The notes under the pieces: model-generated
The model's input: the letters and a program-made list of their open reading frames with translations, nothing else
Databases searched by the model: none
What the model was told of the DNA's origin: nothing
Part shown: positions 1-10,729 of the stretch, piece after piece
How positions within the stretch are numbered: the first letter of the stretch is position 1
Layout of the letters: each line of letters begins with the position of its first letter
Assembly: GCA_050084515.1 (NCBI GenBank)
Contig: CM114274.1
Coordinates: 37,572,001 to 37,636,000 of the forward strand
DNA length: 64,000 nucleotides
Source: Blasia pusilla
Lineage: Eukaryota > Marchantiophyta > Marchantiopsida > Blasiales
Reading direction: 5' to 3'
Made by a program: the position numbers and the translations under genes

Positions 1-1440
1 GATCTCCCACTGGCTACGCGATTGGTCGTTCTGGGATGCGTTGCGGGTTATCGGGAAGTCCGTGCTGGACGGTCTGCAAGCGGAGCTCAAAAGATTAGAG
101 CCCATTCCGGACGAAGCAAACCTGGAAAGTTCTGTAGATTTCAAGGTTTGGCTCGATGACATCCGGGACAAGCCCATAAAAAACCCAGGATTCAAGACAA
201 TGTTCAATTTTTGCGTCCTCCCTCAGGCAGAGCTTGACAAACAAATCGAGGGGAACAAACGGGATCAAGCAAAGAAGAAGCGAGATCTACAGGAGCAGAC
301 GGCCGATTCAGTTCGAGTAAAAGCTGCCCAACGGATGGTCTTCAGGTACCTCGTCCAGTGTAAGAATGCAGTACTGGGGAAAATTACCGCGACCTTGAAG
401 TTGTGGGCTTCGCGCTTTGATGGAGAGACATTCTCCATATACGACATGGAGATGGGGCAGCACATGTCCGATTGGGAGGTGGAGAATTGCCCCATTTGGC
501 TTGACTTCAACGACCCTGAAGACATCACCGATAAGGATTTACGAGTGCTTCATGATGCAATGGCCTGAGGAGAAGACGACATCCCCAATTTTGTGCAGCC
601 TGAAGACTTCTTCGGAGGAGATGCGGAAGAGCAAGCCCACGAGACAGCTGAGTTGGCTTCCAAGGTCCGCACAGCCAAAGACAAATCCACAGCGGGTCTC
701 AAAGGCAAGGCGAGGGGAGGGAAAAATTCCGGGGCCGAGTCTTCCCAAAGAGAGGTTGAAGATTCAAGGCCAGAGGCGGAATCGTCCGGGCGAGCAGGGA
801 GAGAGGGTTGGACTAGGTCCTCGGCGGAATAAACCCCACTAGAGTCTGAGGTCATAGAGACCCCAACAAGCCGTCCGCAGACTCGGGAGAAGCGGAAGCG
901 AGAGGTGCCAGGTTGGTTGTCCCAAGGAGAATACGATCCATCATCCTTGGGAAGACATAGACAAACGACGACCTGCATAAGCGCCTCCTTGATTCACTCC
1001 TTTCTTTGGATGAGGTGAAAAGCTTCATTCTCAGCGTCGACACCAACCATCGATAAATTGACAACGGGGACGGAAGCTCCAACAAACGGGCACGCCGCTC
1101 TGGACGGTGAATGGAGTGGTCGAAGAGGTTGCGGTGGATCTCTTGATCGTTGATCGCCCTCGGGGTTGCATTTGGGGCGAGAATCCGTCTTGACGGGGGT
1201 ACCGAGTGGAATGTGCCACTCTCTTATGACCAAATCGCGCTATTGTTCTCCTTTGCGCACGCCTATCCGAGTGACAAGGGCGCTTCTTGGTGTTGACTCG
1301 GAGGGAGCGAGGACAAGCTCTTCAACCTACAGTGGGTCAAGAGGTCGCTAAAGTGGAGGACGGCGCAATCGTGGATCATAAAAAATGATTATCCACTCCG
1401 ATCCGCGACGAGTCAGATTTGGGTAAGGCTCAATTCCTGT
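1..1440 (+). pseudogene. Gene A (M0), 3' part: unknown protein with methyltransferase-like C-terminus
   Basis: The frame 41-568 matches the last exon of gene A in M4 (58677-59915) and M2. It includes the conserved segments WLDDIRDKPIKNPGF and MSDWEVENCPIWLDFN. A frameshift near 565 moves the frame to 593-832, a Lys/Ser/Glu-rich low-complexity linker. From about 1100 to 1400, allowing small frameshifts, the reading is VDLLIVDRPRGC, then TEWNVPLSYDQIALLFSFAH, then a DKG-strand. That order resembles the catalytic motif IV and following strand of N6-adenine/N4-cytosine DNA methyltransferases, whose usual motif is [D/N/S]PP[Y/W]. Here the residues are DRPR, so the match is imperfect. The function is inferred, not shown. 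At least three frameshifts or stops make this copy a pseudogene. Confidence 0.55.
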
Positions 1441-1509
1441 AGTATAATCTCAATTATATTTGCAAATTCGGGTAAGGCTCAATGAGTGTTAATCTCTGTT
1501 GGTTTTGTC

Positions 1510-1880
1510 TGTGAGCAACCCGTCGGAAGGTGACGGGTTGTTCTTTGGCTTAGAGTTGCACCCATGCTCGGCTGAAAGCAACCCATCGGTTTTCGCTACA
1601 ACGGGTTGCATCTTTCCCACATACCGATGGGTTGCTCACAAAAAAACGGGAGCCCGACGGGTTGTGTTCAACCCGCAACGGGTTGGTCCGACAAAAACAA
1701 CCGGACGATAGGTTGATCCAAAGTTAGTAATTGAAAAAGTTTGCTTTTTTGGTTTTTCCAACGTGTTTCTGAGATGGAGCTACAACCAGTGTTCAAGATC
1801 CTCGATCCAGCGACGGGTTGCTCATTCCGAGCATGGGCTGCTCTAGGCCAACAACCCGCCATCGCCTTCCGATGGGTTGC
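1510..1880. repeat. Palindrome cluster in the gene A 3' flank (M0)
   Basis: Several degenerate copies of the 27-bp dyad lie here, for example near 1517, 1578, 1622, 1660, 1812 and 1850, with half-sites of the type CAACCCGTCGGAA facing CCGACGGGTTG. The matching block in M2 is at 34310-34640. No ORF here resembles a gene. Confidence 0.7.
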
Positions 1881-3251
1881 TCAGAAATTCTCCGCCTCGT
1901 AGGAAGGCGGGCTTGAGCCCAAGGTGAAAAACACGGGAAGCATAACTCTCCCCGAAGGTGAGAGTCGTTCCTGCACTCCACCATTTTAACTCCATCGACC
2001 AACCCGTCGGAAGGCGAATTTTGCAAGAAGCGATGACGAAAGTGACAAAGAAAACAACCGGCGCTTGGAGTAGGGAGTTTTTGATGATGAGGCAAAAGAT
2101 TTCATAGAATAGATCGGACTCGATGATATAAAGGAGTTGATCCAAAGTTAGTAATTGAAAAAGTTCTCAAGCCGATTTCTTTAGTTGCAACTTTTCACGA
2201 CATTGTTTCCAACGTGTTTCTTTCTGAGATGGACCAACCTCGTGCATGGCTTTTCCCGCACCTTCCTCGGCCCGTAAAAGCACAATTTCCAGGTGTTCAA
2301 GATCCAGGATCCTAATGGATCCATGCTGAATGGATGGGTATAGCTTAGATAGTTTGTACAATTCCCCCCATAGCTTAAATAGTTTGGACAATTTCCCCCA
2401 ACCGGTTTGTACATAGATCTTTGAGGTCAAACCATAGTTGTAGGCTTCTTTTTTCTTGTCTAAGATGTGCATTGTGTTATTTTAGATTCCTATTTGCAAC
2501 CCCGTTGCAACGGATTGCCATTTAAACGGATTCCCAACTTTGTTAGATTGTCGTGGAGTGATCAAACTCTTTCCTGTGAGTGGAAGAAAATCACTTCTAA
2601 AAATCTTTTCTTTCTTATGGTGAGCTTTCTTCCCAACGGGTTGGGAGGGTGGTGAAAAACTAAAAATCTTTCCTTTCTCAACTTTAGGATCTCAATGAAG
2701 GGACATCGGTTCCTCTTTACTCCCGCATGACTAACAATCTTTTGGTTCAATTATCGTCTCAAGTGTTCATATTTCACAAAGTTGATCTTGAGCAGACACC
2801 ACTCATAACCAACAGAAAGTTGATTATGAGGCAATTCAGGGAAGGCCATGATGCAGGCAACAATCCTTGCAAAAAGAGAGGTTGGCATCGATCTTTGTCG
2901 CAAGATTCGGCGGTCCTCCAACAAAAATACCCATGGGCATTGCTTATTGTAGACCGAGACAGGCAATGTTAAGAAACTTAGGCTCATATGGAGAGTGATG
3001 GAAAAATGTTTGTAGTGGTCTTATGATGTCTATTTTTTTTTCGCCCCTTGGAAAAAGGAGGTTTCTTTAGGACCAAATGTGGACCACTGCCTACTCTCTT
3101 CTAAAGATTTCATGAATTTGAAAGCAAACAAAAATTTCAAATATGTCAAAAAGTTTTGAAGAGAGGAGGCGGTTTTGGCCCCTTTTTTTTAAGAGAGACT
3201 CTCCTCTCTTCCTCTCCTCTCTTACTCTCTCCTGCAAGAATACCAGCCCCC
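1881..3251. other. Non-coding terminal region of M0
   Basis: This is the reverse-complement counterpart of M2 31932-34300. Shared blocks include the segment around 2160-2410 with 34050-34260, and 3110-3251 with 31932-32100. No conserved coding frame is seen. It ends in a CT-rich tract (3180-3235) followed by the presumed terminus. ORFs here do not match each other between copies and are taken as chance frames. Confidence 0.6.
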
Positions 3252-4530
3252 TAGCAAATCCCATCGCACGCTCTCTCTTATCAGCGTTAGGCTCCACCAA
3301 CTGTCGCACATGAGAATCCCATACAAGCATGGGACCACCTTCCCTATAGGCATGTGACGAGGGAAAACTCACAAATGTGGGTAGTGCCATCCTAGGCTGA
3401 CCCACACGGTTCACCACTACCATGGGTGACCGAGCAATAATCCTCACCACTTGAGAAAGTGGCCCAGTATCCAAGATACTATCCACTGTAAGGCAAGGAT
3501 CCCGCTGCATTGCATCATATGCTCGACGTAGAATCTCCCTAGGTAACAAGTTTGTCCACCACAAGCATGGACGATGTGCACGCAAGCCAACTCACGCTGC
3601 ATCCAACAACATTGCTGGTCCAATCCAAGACCGCATCTCATAAACACTCGCCATCATCCGGGTCCAAATGTCACCCAACAATGGAACATTCTCCAGAATG
3701 TAAGCTGGAGCACGTGCCTGATGAACCTGAAGATGTCGTAACACCCGTAACATCTCCCAAAACAATCGAGACCTAGGGTCGTGTAACCCCTCACCATGAC
3801 CAGCACGTGTATGACCCTGACATGGCCATCCAACAATCACCAAATCCACAGGACCAACCCTCTCAAGGTCCTGTGCCCCCAACAATGCAATGTGTGACGG
3901 CAAAGCACGCTGGTACCCATGAATAGTTGATGGCGGCAACAACTCAGGATATCTCCGCATCAACTGACCAATATGTCGGGATGAGACTCTCTTGGCTGTC
4001 TCATCTCGCTCCACATACACGTATCTCCTCACAGGAATACCCGTTTGCAACACTGTAGCCAAACCAATGCTAATCCCACCAAAGAGATCTAACAAACAAA
4101 TGCCCTCCGGCGGATACTGCCATACAATGGGTGTAGTATCCAAAGGGGATAACCTAATCGACAGAAGTAGGAGTCCGCCATGGGGCCTCCTCTTCCTCGT
4201 GAGGTATAATGACCTCACACCAAGCTCTTTGCACTAGGCGTCACCCCCGCCATAGTGCAGCGCGCTGAACTCCAAAGAGGCACATCCAACGATGAGGATG
4301 CCAATGCTGCAAAACTAGGGACCTCCTCTACCTCCTCATGCACAAGAGAATCCATAGCAGAAACATTACCCTCCAAAAAGTCTCCTGGCCAAGTGACTAC
4401 TCCACTAAAACCAACCACAGATGCTAACACCGTTGGGAAAGACCCTCCTGGTCGAGCCCCATAAATAAATCTCATAGGAACTTGGCTCATACATCCATCC
4501 CCGGACTGCCAACCAGGTCTATAAGATGCT
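3252..4530 (-). pseudogene. G1 C5-cytosine methyltransferase domain (DNMT3-like), truncated
   Basis: This is part of a gag-pol polyprotein, between protease and the missing reverse transcriptase. The minus-strand frame at 3592-4218 shows motif I (LDLFGGISIGL), motif IV with the catalytic Cys (GWPCQ) and motif VI (ILENV). After an in-frame TGA near 3588 the frame continues at 3091-3585 with HRPCLWWTNL (motif VIII) and RERAMGF (motif IX/X). The sequence stops matching at 3252, inside the last motif block. Motif order and the segment between motifs IV and VI fit DNMT3/DRM-like enzymes better than bacterial ones. The enzyme would transfer a methyl group from SAM to cytosine C5. The copy cannot make a full protein because of the stop and the truncation. 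Confidence 0.85.
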
Positions 4531-5460
4531 GTCTCAGTCTAGTAATCCATCTGAAAACCCATCGCGTACAATACTGCTCCTCCAACTAGTATATGATACG
4601 ACTCAGCTAATGTGACCACTGCAGGTACTCCCAACCGAGAGCTATCAGTCGCATGATCTAGTCTCAATTGTACAGAAAACTTCTCCCGTGTCATGAATTG
4701 AGACCTATCATTAGCTCCTCCGAGTGATGTTTGAATCTGGAATGGGCAAGGCTCAAGCTCTGACCTCCGAATATCCAAACCAATACATGCCGCCTTTCCC
4801 AACATCAAAGGTTGGGCACCAGAGTCTAACTAGACTCTATCTGGTATATACACCTGTCCTATAGGACTCACCAATGGGAATATCCCACTTCGGTTGTCTA
4901 ACATACATACACCACGTGTAAGCCTCTCACGATCAATGGCTGGCCGGGCTGGTAATGCATCCATCTTCTCCGCTGCTGCCTGCCAAGTAGCACTGGTACT
5001 CAATGCTACGCCTGACATAGAGGGTTGCTCCACCGTAACACCCTCATCCACCTCAAAGACGTGTAAGAATAACACCCCATGTTCACACAACCTGGCTGCT
5101 AGCTGAAATACAGGAGCTAAGTCAACTCCTAAAGCCATCAGATCCGTGGCCGAAAACAATGGGGATCCCAACACTAAAGTTGCCATCCGCAATACTGCAC
5201 TAGATGATGCATCCGTGTCTACTACACGCGATGTAGATGCCTCAGTCCCCAATGTCGGCTCAATAGGCTGCGTAGGAACCATGGATGGAGTCCTAAGCAC
5301 CTCAGACAACAAGAATGACTGGGGAAGCCTAGCCTGCCTCCCAGCCTCACCCCTCTGTGGGTCCAACTCCACAGTAGCACCACATGGCTCTGACGCTCGA
5401 GTGGCTCCTCTTGTAATTGCAGCCGATGCCTCAACCTATGCTTCACTCACCATATAAGAG
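4531..5460 (-). pseudogene. G1 retropepsin region
   Basis: The aspartic protease active site is seen as LDSGAQPLMLGKA just upstream of the frame 4539-4808; Asp-Ser-Gly is intact here, unlike in G2. An in-frame TAG directly precedes it, after VYIPDRV at about 4830. The 180-residue frame 4830-5372 is the gag-protease spacer and aligns with G2 14241-14702 and with broken frames in G3. A retropepsin cleaves the polyprotein during virus-like particle maturation. The two stop-separated frames make this copy inactive unless read through, and the stop is not shared with G2 or G3. Confidence 0.7.
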
Positions 5461-5621
5461 AGATCATCCCCTCCATAAGAGGTGGAAGCCCCTGCTGCAG
5501 AATCTGATCTATGCTAAATACCAACCATAGTAGCCAACTTCTACTCCAACTGCTCAATCCAGGCAGCCATAGTTGACTCTGTCGTAGCGGTAGGGGTAGC
5601 CACCGTAGGCTCTCCAACCAC

Positions 5622-6962
5622 TCATCCACCTCTACCACCCCTACCACCTCTACCACCTCGGTCTCTCGGAGCTACTCCACCACGGCCGCGGCCTGATCTC
5701 AACTCGGGATGAAGATCAAAGCAACGCTCTCGAGGATGACCTGGTCTCCCGCAATGATCACAGTGAGTTGGGGCCGACTGAGGCCCATCCTCCAAAGTCC
5801 GTCTCCCATCCTCTTGGGGACAAAAATTCCTAACATGATCACCTCCACATGTCCAACATGACTGTCCTTGCTGCAGGGCAGCAAATGAAGGCAATGGTCT
5901 CTGCGCAAGTGTCCCTCTAGGACTTGACTGAGGTCGTGTGTACCTCCCCAGACTCCCACTACTACAACCACCACCACTACTACGAGACTGTGAGGTGGGC
6001 TGTTGAACACGAGCAGAAGTAGTTGTATCCCTACTGAATGCGGATGTCACCACTCTCTCCTTCACCATGTTAACCTCAATCTTCTCAGATAGAGCAAACA
6101 CATGGGTCAATGTGGGTGAATCATCACTCATAAGAGTAGCATCACGTACCCTGCGGTGCAACTCTCTGTCCAAGATCCCATACCAAAACTGGATTGCCTG
6201 AGCCTCAGTCACACCTTGGGTAACTGAAATCAAGCGTCGCATACGAGTGTATGCCTTACGAAGACTCTCACCAATCTTTCGCTAAAATTCTTGAAGACTC
6301 CTCAACTTCTCTATCTTCACTTCCTGATAGTTCTTCTTCAATCTCTTGAAGAACTCTGCAATCGGGCTTAATGATGGTGGGGCACTAGTACCCCCACTGG
6401 TACCCCCACTCTGGCTCGTACTCGTACCACTCAACGTCGGGTTGGCTGGCATAGTAGGAGCACCACTACCAATACCACCATGGGTGATAGACACATAGCC
6501 TAGAGACCAATATTGTCTCCACGTCTCAATCTCAGCAATATGGTCCTTCCTAAACTCATGGTAATCATCCATGGGTGGTCCCTCCAAGTGCTGAAACAAC
6601 CCCTTCCAAGCCAAGAAGGATGTAAACAACGTGGCGTTCCGCAACATCTGCATATCACACCACGTATCAAACTCCTGCATGAAGTCCTCCAACTCAATGG
6701 TGCCCACTGCACCTGAGTATTGTCGTGGGCCCTTCATGGTCCCATATATCTCGTCCATGTCCCAAATCAATGGAGCTGCAATACTCGATAACAATGTAGA
6801 AGACTCGATGTTTGGAACACCCTCGTCCTCCTCTTCATCAACTGTCGGAAATGGAAAAGATAGCCGATACCTCAATCCACTCCATGTGAAACCACCACTG
6901 TCCGCACCACGGTCCCCAACCAGACCACCAGACAACTTCGTGATGACCAACGCCGATGCCAC
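5622..6962 (-). pseudogene. G1 gag (capsid and nucleocapsid)
   Basis: The frame 6282-6962 begins MASALVITK and contains the capsid-like segment GTIELEDFMQEFDTWCDMQM, followed by LEGPPMDDYHEF. The frame 5622-6242 continues with RRLISVTQGVTEAQAIQFWY, typical of plant Ty3/gypsy gag. It then shows two zinc knuckles: CWTCGGDHVRNFC, an unusual CX2CX3HX4C, and CDHCGRPGHPRERC, a canonical CX2CX4HX4C. A Gly/Arg-rich tail follows. A stop near 6280 splits the two frames. Gag forms the particle and binds element RNA. G3 gag (17836-19171) is the closest relative in the window. Confidence 0.85.
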
Positions 6963-8372
6963 ACCACCACCAAATTACCATCACTAAGTAACCAAGTGAC
7001 GTCGATGTCGCTGTACTATTCTAGCTCTACTAGCTATGGGTGTAGGCAACCTAACCTGTCATCACCACAAGAAGCCTCCCACGGTCTACTCGTCATCACT
7101 CCAGCCTCACTACCGGTAGCACATAGGAGTAACACTACTCTGGAAATCATCGTCAACCCTAACAATGGGTGCGCAAGCAAGAAGCAACGATGGAGGGGAT
7201 CCAAACACAGGAAGTCCAACGACAACCCTCCAATTGCAAATGGAAATCAAGGTAACACAATCCACCAACCGTGGCGCCCCCTGAATCCACAGAACCCACC
7301 ACACAATTCTAATGCAATAGCTACTCTACCGCGGGTCGATGACGTGCTAGTCGGACTCGCAGCACCTGAAAATATCACATGCATGGAGAGGCTAAACCGT
7401 ACTATGCGCTCGAGGTCCATCAACCAAAAACCTGAGATGCATAAAGCGCCTAACACCTCTCCAAACAGCACCAAATGAGCTACATCAGTGTCTACACTGG
7501 CATAATTAAGAACTCAGCAGTTAAGCGTCTTCCAGGCAGAATAGCCCAAAGATGGGTGACAAGTTATGCAACACTCAAATCACAAATCCTGCAAAAACTG
7601 CCTCACGCCCAAGCAAGCAAGATTTCTTGCTTGCTCCTTACTCCGCCTCTCACGCCCACTTGCCCACTTGCCCACTTGCCCACTTGCGCTGAGCTACCAC
7701 GAGTTGCTTCGAAGCCTCAAAACGCTGAGAAATGCTCGAGACATGCCCCTATCCCCCCGTTTGCCATGCTTCGCCATGCTTTGCTGTGGAGAGAGGTCCA
7801 AACAGGGCCCACCCAACGGGATAGGCGTCTCCAACAATGAACGAGTCATCAACCAACCAGCCCCTCCGATCCGCTGTCCACCATAGCAAGACCTTGAGCT
7901 AGTCTGCGAAATTTTGATCAAAAATTACTCCACAAATCCTCCACCAAAATTGAATCTGTTTCAACCAAAATTCAATTGACCACCATAGCTATCTCTCCAC
8001 AAAAAATCAGGTACAACCAAGCTCTGTACTCCGAGCTAAAAATCAGACAAACTTGTTGCCCATACACCTCCAAAATTGCAAATCCGACAGCGATTTCGCC
8101 CAGTTTCATGCACGCAGAAATCCGCAACGCTCCACATACTCGAGCAGATAGCTTCACATGAGATCAAAATACAAGTAGCAATAGGAACCTCTCACCCGAT
8201 CTGGATGAACTTCAACAGAGCTTCCGCACTCCAAGCTCTCCACATCAGAAAACCGTCGAACACGAACCACAATCTTCAATCCTTGATAACTTCCAACTCC
8301 CTCGACAAAATCCGGCGGTCTAAAGCACGTTGGAAAGCTCTCAGCAAGGCGCTTCTTTCCCAATCAAAGGAA
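6963..8372 (-). other. G1 5' leader, non-coding
   Basis: This stretch lies between the 5' LTR and gag and aligns with G3 16496-17835. No conserved frame is shared between the two copies, and the short ORFs differ. It contains a purine/pyrimidine-biased stretch with repeated CCCACTTG units (about 7660-7690) and short repeats of an AAGCAAGC type (about 7610-7630). I assign no function beyond a long untranslated leader. Confidence 0.65.
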
Positions 8373-8419
8373 CCTATGTTGGAGGTGTGAATACACCAGA
8401 TTCACACCTCCAACATAGG
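8373..8419. repeat. Perfect 19-bp inverted repeat at the G1 LTR/leader boundary
   Basis: CCTATGTTGGAGGTGTGAA at 8373-8391 is exactly complementary to 8401-8419, with a 9-base spacer. The right arm is the terminal sequence of the LTR. The left arm is an inverted second copy placed just inside the element, where the primer-binding site should be. G3 has only one arm at 16472-16492. Confidence 0.9.
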
Positions 8420-8888
8420 CCACAAGCCACGAAAATCCACGACTGAGTACACAATCAGCCCTAACCAGATCCTACTGATCCACAATCGAAGCTACCATCG
8501 ATCTACTTCAGTTCTTTGAGTGAAATCCATGAAAGACCTACCATCATAAAACACGAATAGAATCACATACAATCGAGCCAAATCCACTCCACGATGGGAG
8601 AATCCAGGTCAAAGCTTGCGGGAACCACCATAGCCAAGAGCTCTACTCACTACCAAGGCTAACTCCCAACGCAACAGGCTCAACTCAAAGAACTAACTGT
8701 TCTTTGAGTGCACTCCACCTTATATCCTCCAACCTAAGAGCGGGCCCTACTGGAAAAGTCACCCTCTATTGAGTAAGCCCCAACCCTATGTATGAAATCG
8801 CATCTCTATCTAGACACTGCGGCCCTACATAAGGTATGGCCTCTACTAGCACATTATACTCTATGACCTAATCCGTATGGTCATGACA
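8397..8888 (-). repeat. G1 5' LTR
   Basis: About 492 bp. On the minus strand it begins TGTCATGACC at 8888 and ends near GTGTGAATCT at 8397. It aligns along its length with the G3 5' LTR (16005-16495). A TATA-like stretch lies around 8715-8725 on the minus strand (GGATATAAGG), followed by the palindrome at 8684-8708. It sits between G2 tail sequence and the G1 leader. It is assigned to G1, not G2, because it matches the LTR of G3. Confidence 0.85.
8684..8708. promoter_or_regulatory. LTR dyad at the predicted transcription start (G1)
   Basis: CTCAAAGAAC is followed by 5 bases and then its exact reverse complement. It lies 15-40 bp downstream of the TATA box in the element's direction. The same arms occur in both G3 LTRs with different spacers. 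Confidence 0.7.
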
Positions 8889-9125
8889 TAACTCATGGCA
8901 TCCAAACAACGAGACAAGAAGTACCAAAATATCTCCAATCGCCCCCCTAGCTGGTGGTTAGGTCCCTCTAACTCCAGATAGCCATCTATCCCTACCTACC
9001 ATGACATACATCTCTCGAACGCTAAGAGCAAGAAGGCCAGGTGCTCATGTGGCCCCATCGTTAGTCGCCTTCCTGTCATCCCTGTCAGAGAAAAATTCGG
9101 GATCAAAACCTACCTAGTATCTCCT
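8889..9125 (-). other. G2 3' tail
   Basis: Non-coding sequence after the PHD stop codon. Its outer 50 bp (about 8889-8938) is nearly the same as 60693-60742 near the right end of the window. No polypurine tract was identified with confidence. Confidence 0.5.
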
Positions 9126-9551
9126 CTATGTACATTTGGGACATATCCATCGTCCCCGAGGAACCCTAGTGAGAGATGGCGTCAGACATGCCATATGCCA
9201 AACTCTCGAACAACCATCACAGACTAGCATCGTGGCCGCACCACGGGCAGAACCACACAACATCCAACGCAAGCCTGCAAGAACTACTGCTAAGCTCGGA
9301 TCCACTGTAATATCAATGTTAGGAAGGTGACATGGTGCACAATTACGCACATGGTCCTTCCATACCATACCATCGCGTCCCTCCAGCAAGAGAACAACAG
9401 ATGGAAAAACGTCACGCACTCTCACGATAGTGCGCCCTACAGTCACATCCAACGTCATCGGTGCCGTCAGCTGCAAGTAGACATAATCTCCCTGATGAAA
9501 CCTCCGGATAGTTGGTCGATAACCACCATCCCAAATAGTCGCATACCTCAA
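9126..9551 (-). pseudogene. G2 integrase C-terminus with PHD finger
   Basis: The first 60 residues (FHQGDYVYLQL and VVLLLEGRDGMVWKDHVRNC) match the SH3-like C-terminal domain of Ty3/gypsy integrases. The frame then ends in a PHD-type zinc finger, MLVCDGCSRVWHMACL followed by GRWICPKC and a stop codon. The CX2C, WHX2C and WXCX2C ligands are visible. The first pair is CXXC in G3 (CMLCG) but WMLC here, so one zinc ligand is lost in this copy. PHD fingers commonly bind histone H3 tails; in an integrase tail this could steer insertion, as chromodomains do in chromoviruses. That role is inferred. Confidence 0.75.
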
Positions 9552-10702
9552 CGTATCTCGATGCGTTGCGCAATCGCCAAGTTCTCGAATGCCATGGGCA
9601 TCACTCTCCGAAACAACTCAGCCCTCTGAGAACATGCTCGCACCCATACATCTGGGTCATCAAGGTCCAGCACCTCACTAGCATATCGACGAATGGCCGC
9701 GAGTAAATCTGGCTCTCGGCCATAAAGTAGCAAGTACGGTGAAAAAGACGCTAAGGATGCGTGCCTGCTGAATCTGTATCCCATCGCCAACCATGGCAAC
9801 AAGAGGTCCCAATGTCCTAGGTGCCCTCTCTGCAAGCCATACTTGCGTAAACCCCTCTTCACCGTCTGCACAACTCTCTCCGCTAATCTATCCGCCTCGG
9901 GATGATCTCGCGAAGTCGTGCGGTGGTCGATCAACGCCTAATCACACAAGGCCTGGAACTCACCGCGAAACTCAGTACCCTGGTCTTTCAACACCTCAGA
10001 CGATGCGCCATAATGACTCAGCACTCTATCAAGGAAGTCATAAGCTACTCCCTCACTCGCTTTGTCAGGCAATGCAACCAACTCGATCCACTTCAAGAAG
10101 TGCTCAACCATCACCAACACATAACGACTGTGACGCTCCGTCAAAGGCAAAGGTCCTGAAAAATCCAAACTCCATCTATATCCTAAGCCCATGATTGGTA
10201 ATGGATGCAACTGTGGAGTCGGAGCATTGAACGATGCTCGGACCCGATCACACACCATGCACTTGGCAACCAATTGTCGAACGTCATTCTACATGCCTCG
10301 CCACTAATACTGAATCTCGAGCAAGTTGTACGTCCGCTTCACCCCAAAGTGACCCAACTCCTCATGGGCATGCTGCACTAGTCGTGCTCTCTGCGAAGGA
10401 TGCGGCACTACGCGTACTCTGCCATCCTCCCAAACCCTCAAAACATGTGTCCCCTCCCAACGGAACCGTCTGGCCCACTGTAGGATCCGATCCCGCTCTC
10501 TAGTATCCACGGTGCTCGCAACGCTGCCAGTACGAAGGTACTCCAAGACTACTCCATCATCATGAATATCTCTACCACTTGTCGTCTCCTCACTGGCCTT
10601 GGGATCCAAGGACTCTCCACTAGACCTTGGCATCGAATTCTCCACACTTTGGCTCTCCATAGCAAACATGCCTAAATAGGCTGACGCGTGCCATCCTGGC
10701 AC
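9548..10702 (-). pseudogene. G2 integrase (zinc-binding domain and DDE core)
   Basis: The frame 10304-10702 carries the N-terminal HHCC region (HAHEELGHFGVKRTYNLL), and CMVCDRVRASF follows at the start of 9938-10273. The core shows the first Asp in WSLDFSGPLP, the second in LKDQGTEFRGEF, and the Glu in DRLAERVVQTVKRGLRKYG (9548-9934). Stops near 10303 and 9937 divide the frame. Integrase inserts the cDNA into the genome. Spacing and motifs are normal for plant Ty3/gypsy elements. Confidence 0.85.
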
Positions 10703-10729
10703 CGACTCTTCATCACTCTCTCCATGCCA

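Larger units (their letters stand above)
1..3251 (+). mobile_element. M0: gene A-side end of two-gene MULE-like transposon
   Basis: This is the outer end of the same transposon family as M2, M3 and M4. It holds the 3' half of gene A (1 to about 1440), a palindrome block (1510-1880), about 1.3 kb of non-coding sequence, and a CT-rich terminus. The last bases before 3252 read GAATACCAGCCCCC, and M2 begins at 31932 with the complementary GGGGGCTGGTATTC. Both ends are followed inward by the same GA/CT-rich tract, so this is taken as the true element terminus. Beyond it, gypsy G1 begins abruptly in the middle of its methyltransferase domain. Either M0 inserted into G1 or a rearrangement joined them; the other end lies outside the window. 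Confidence 0.7.
3252..8888 (-). mobile_element. G1: Ty3/gypsy element with DNMT, truncated
   Basis: Read on the minus strand: 5' LTR (8888 to 8397), leader of about 1.4 kb, gag, protease, and a cytosine methyltransferase domain cut off at 3252. Reverse transcriptase, RNase H and integrase are missing because M0 sequence begins there. Gag, protease and methyltransferase are clearly closer to G3 than to G2, and the LTR matches the G3 LTR. G1 probably inserted into the 3' end of G2, because its LTR directly follows G2 tail sequence. Confidence 0.85.

Noticed and set aside
4825-4832. TAG before the G1 protease site as gag-pol recoding
   Set aside because: Not shared with G2 or G3, and placed next to the protease active site, where recoding would be unusual. 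Treated as decay.
8397-8888. This LTR as the shared LTR of a G2-G1 tandem
   Set aside because: It matches the G3 LTR, and the G2 LTR at 27720-28359 is different. It belongs to G1.
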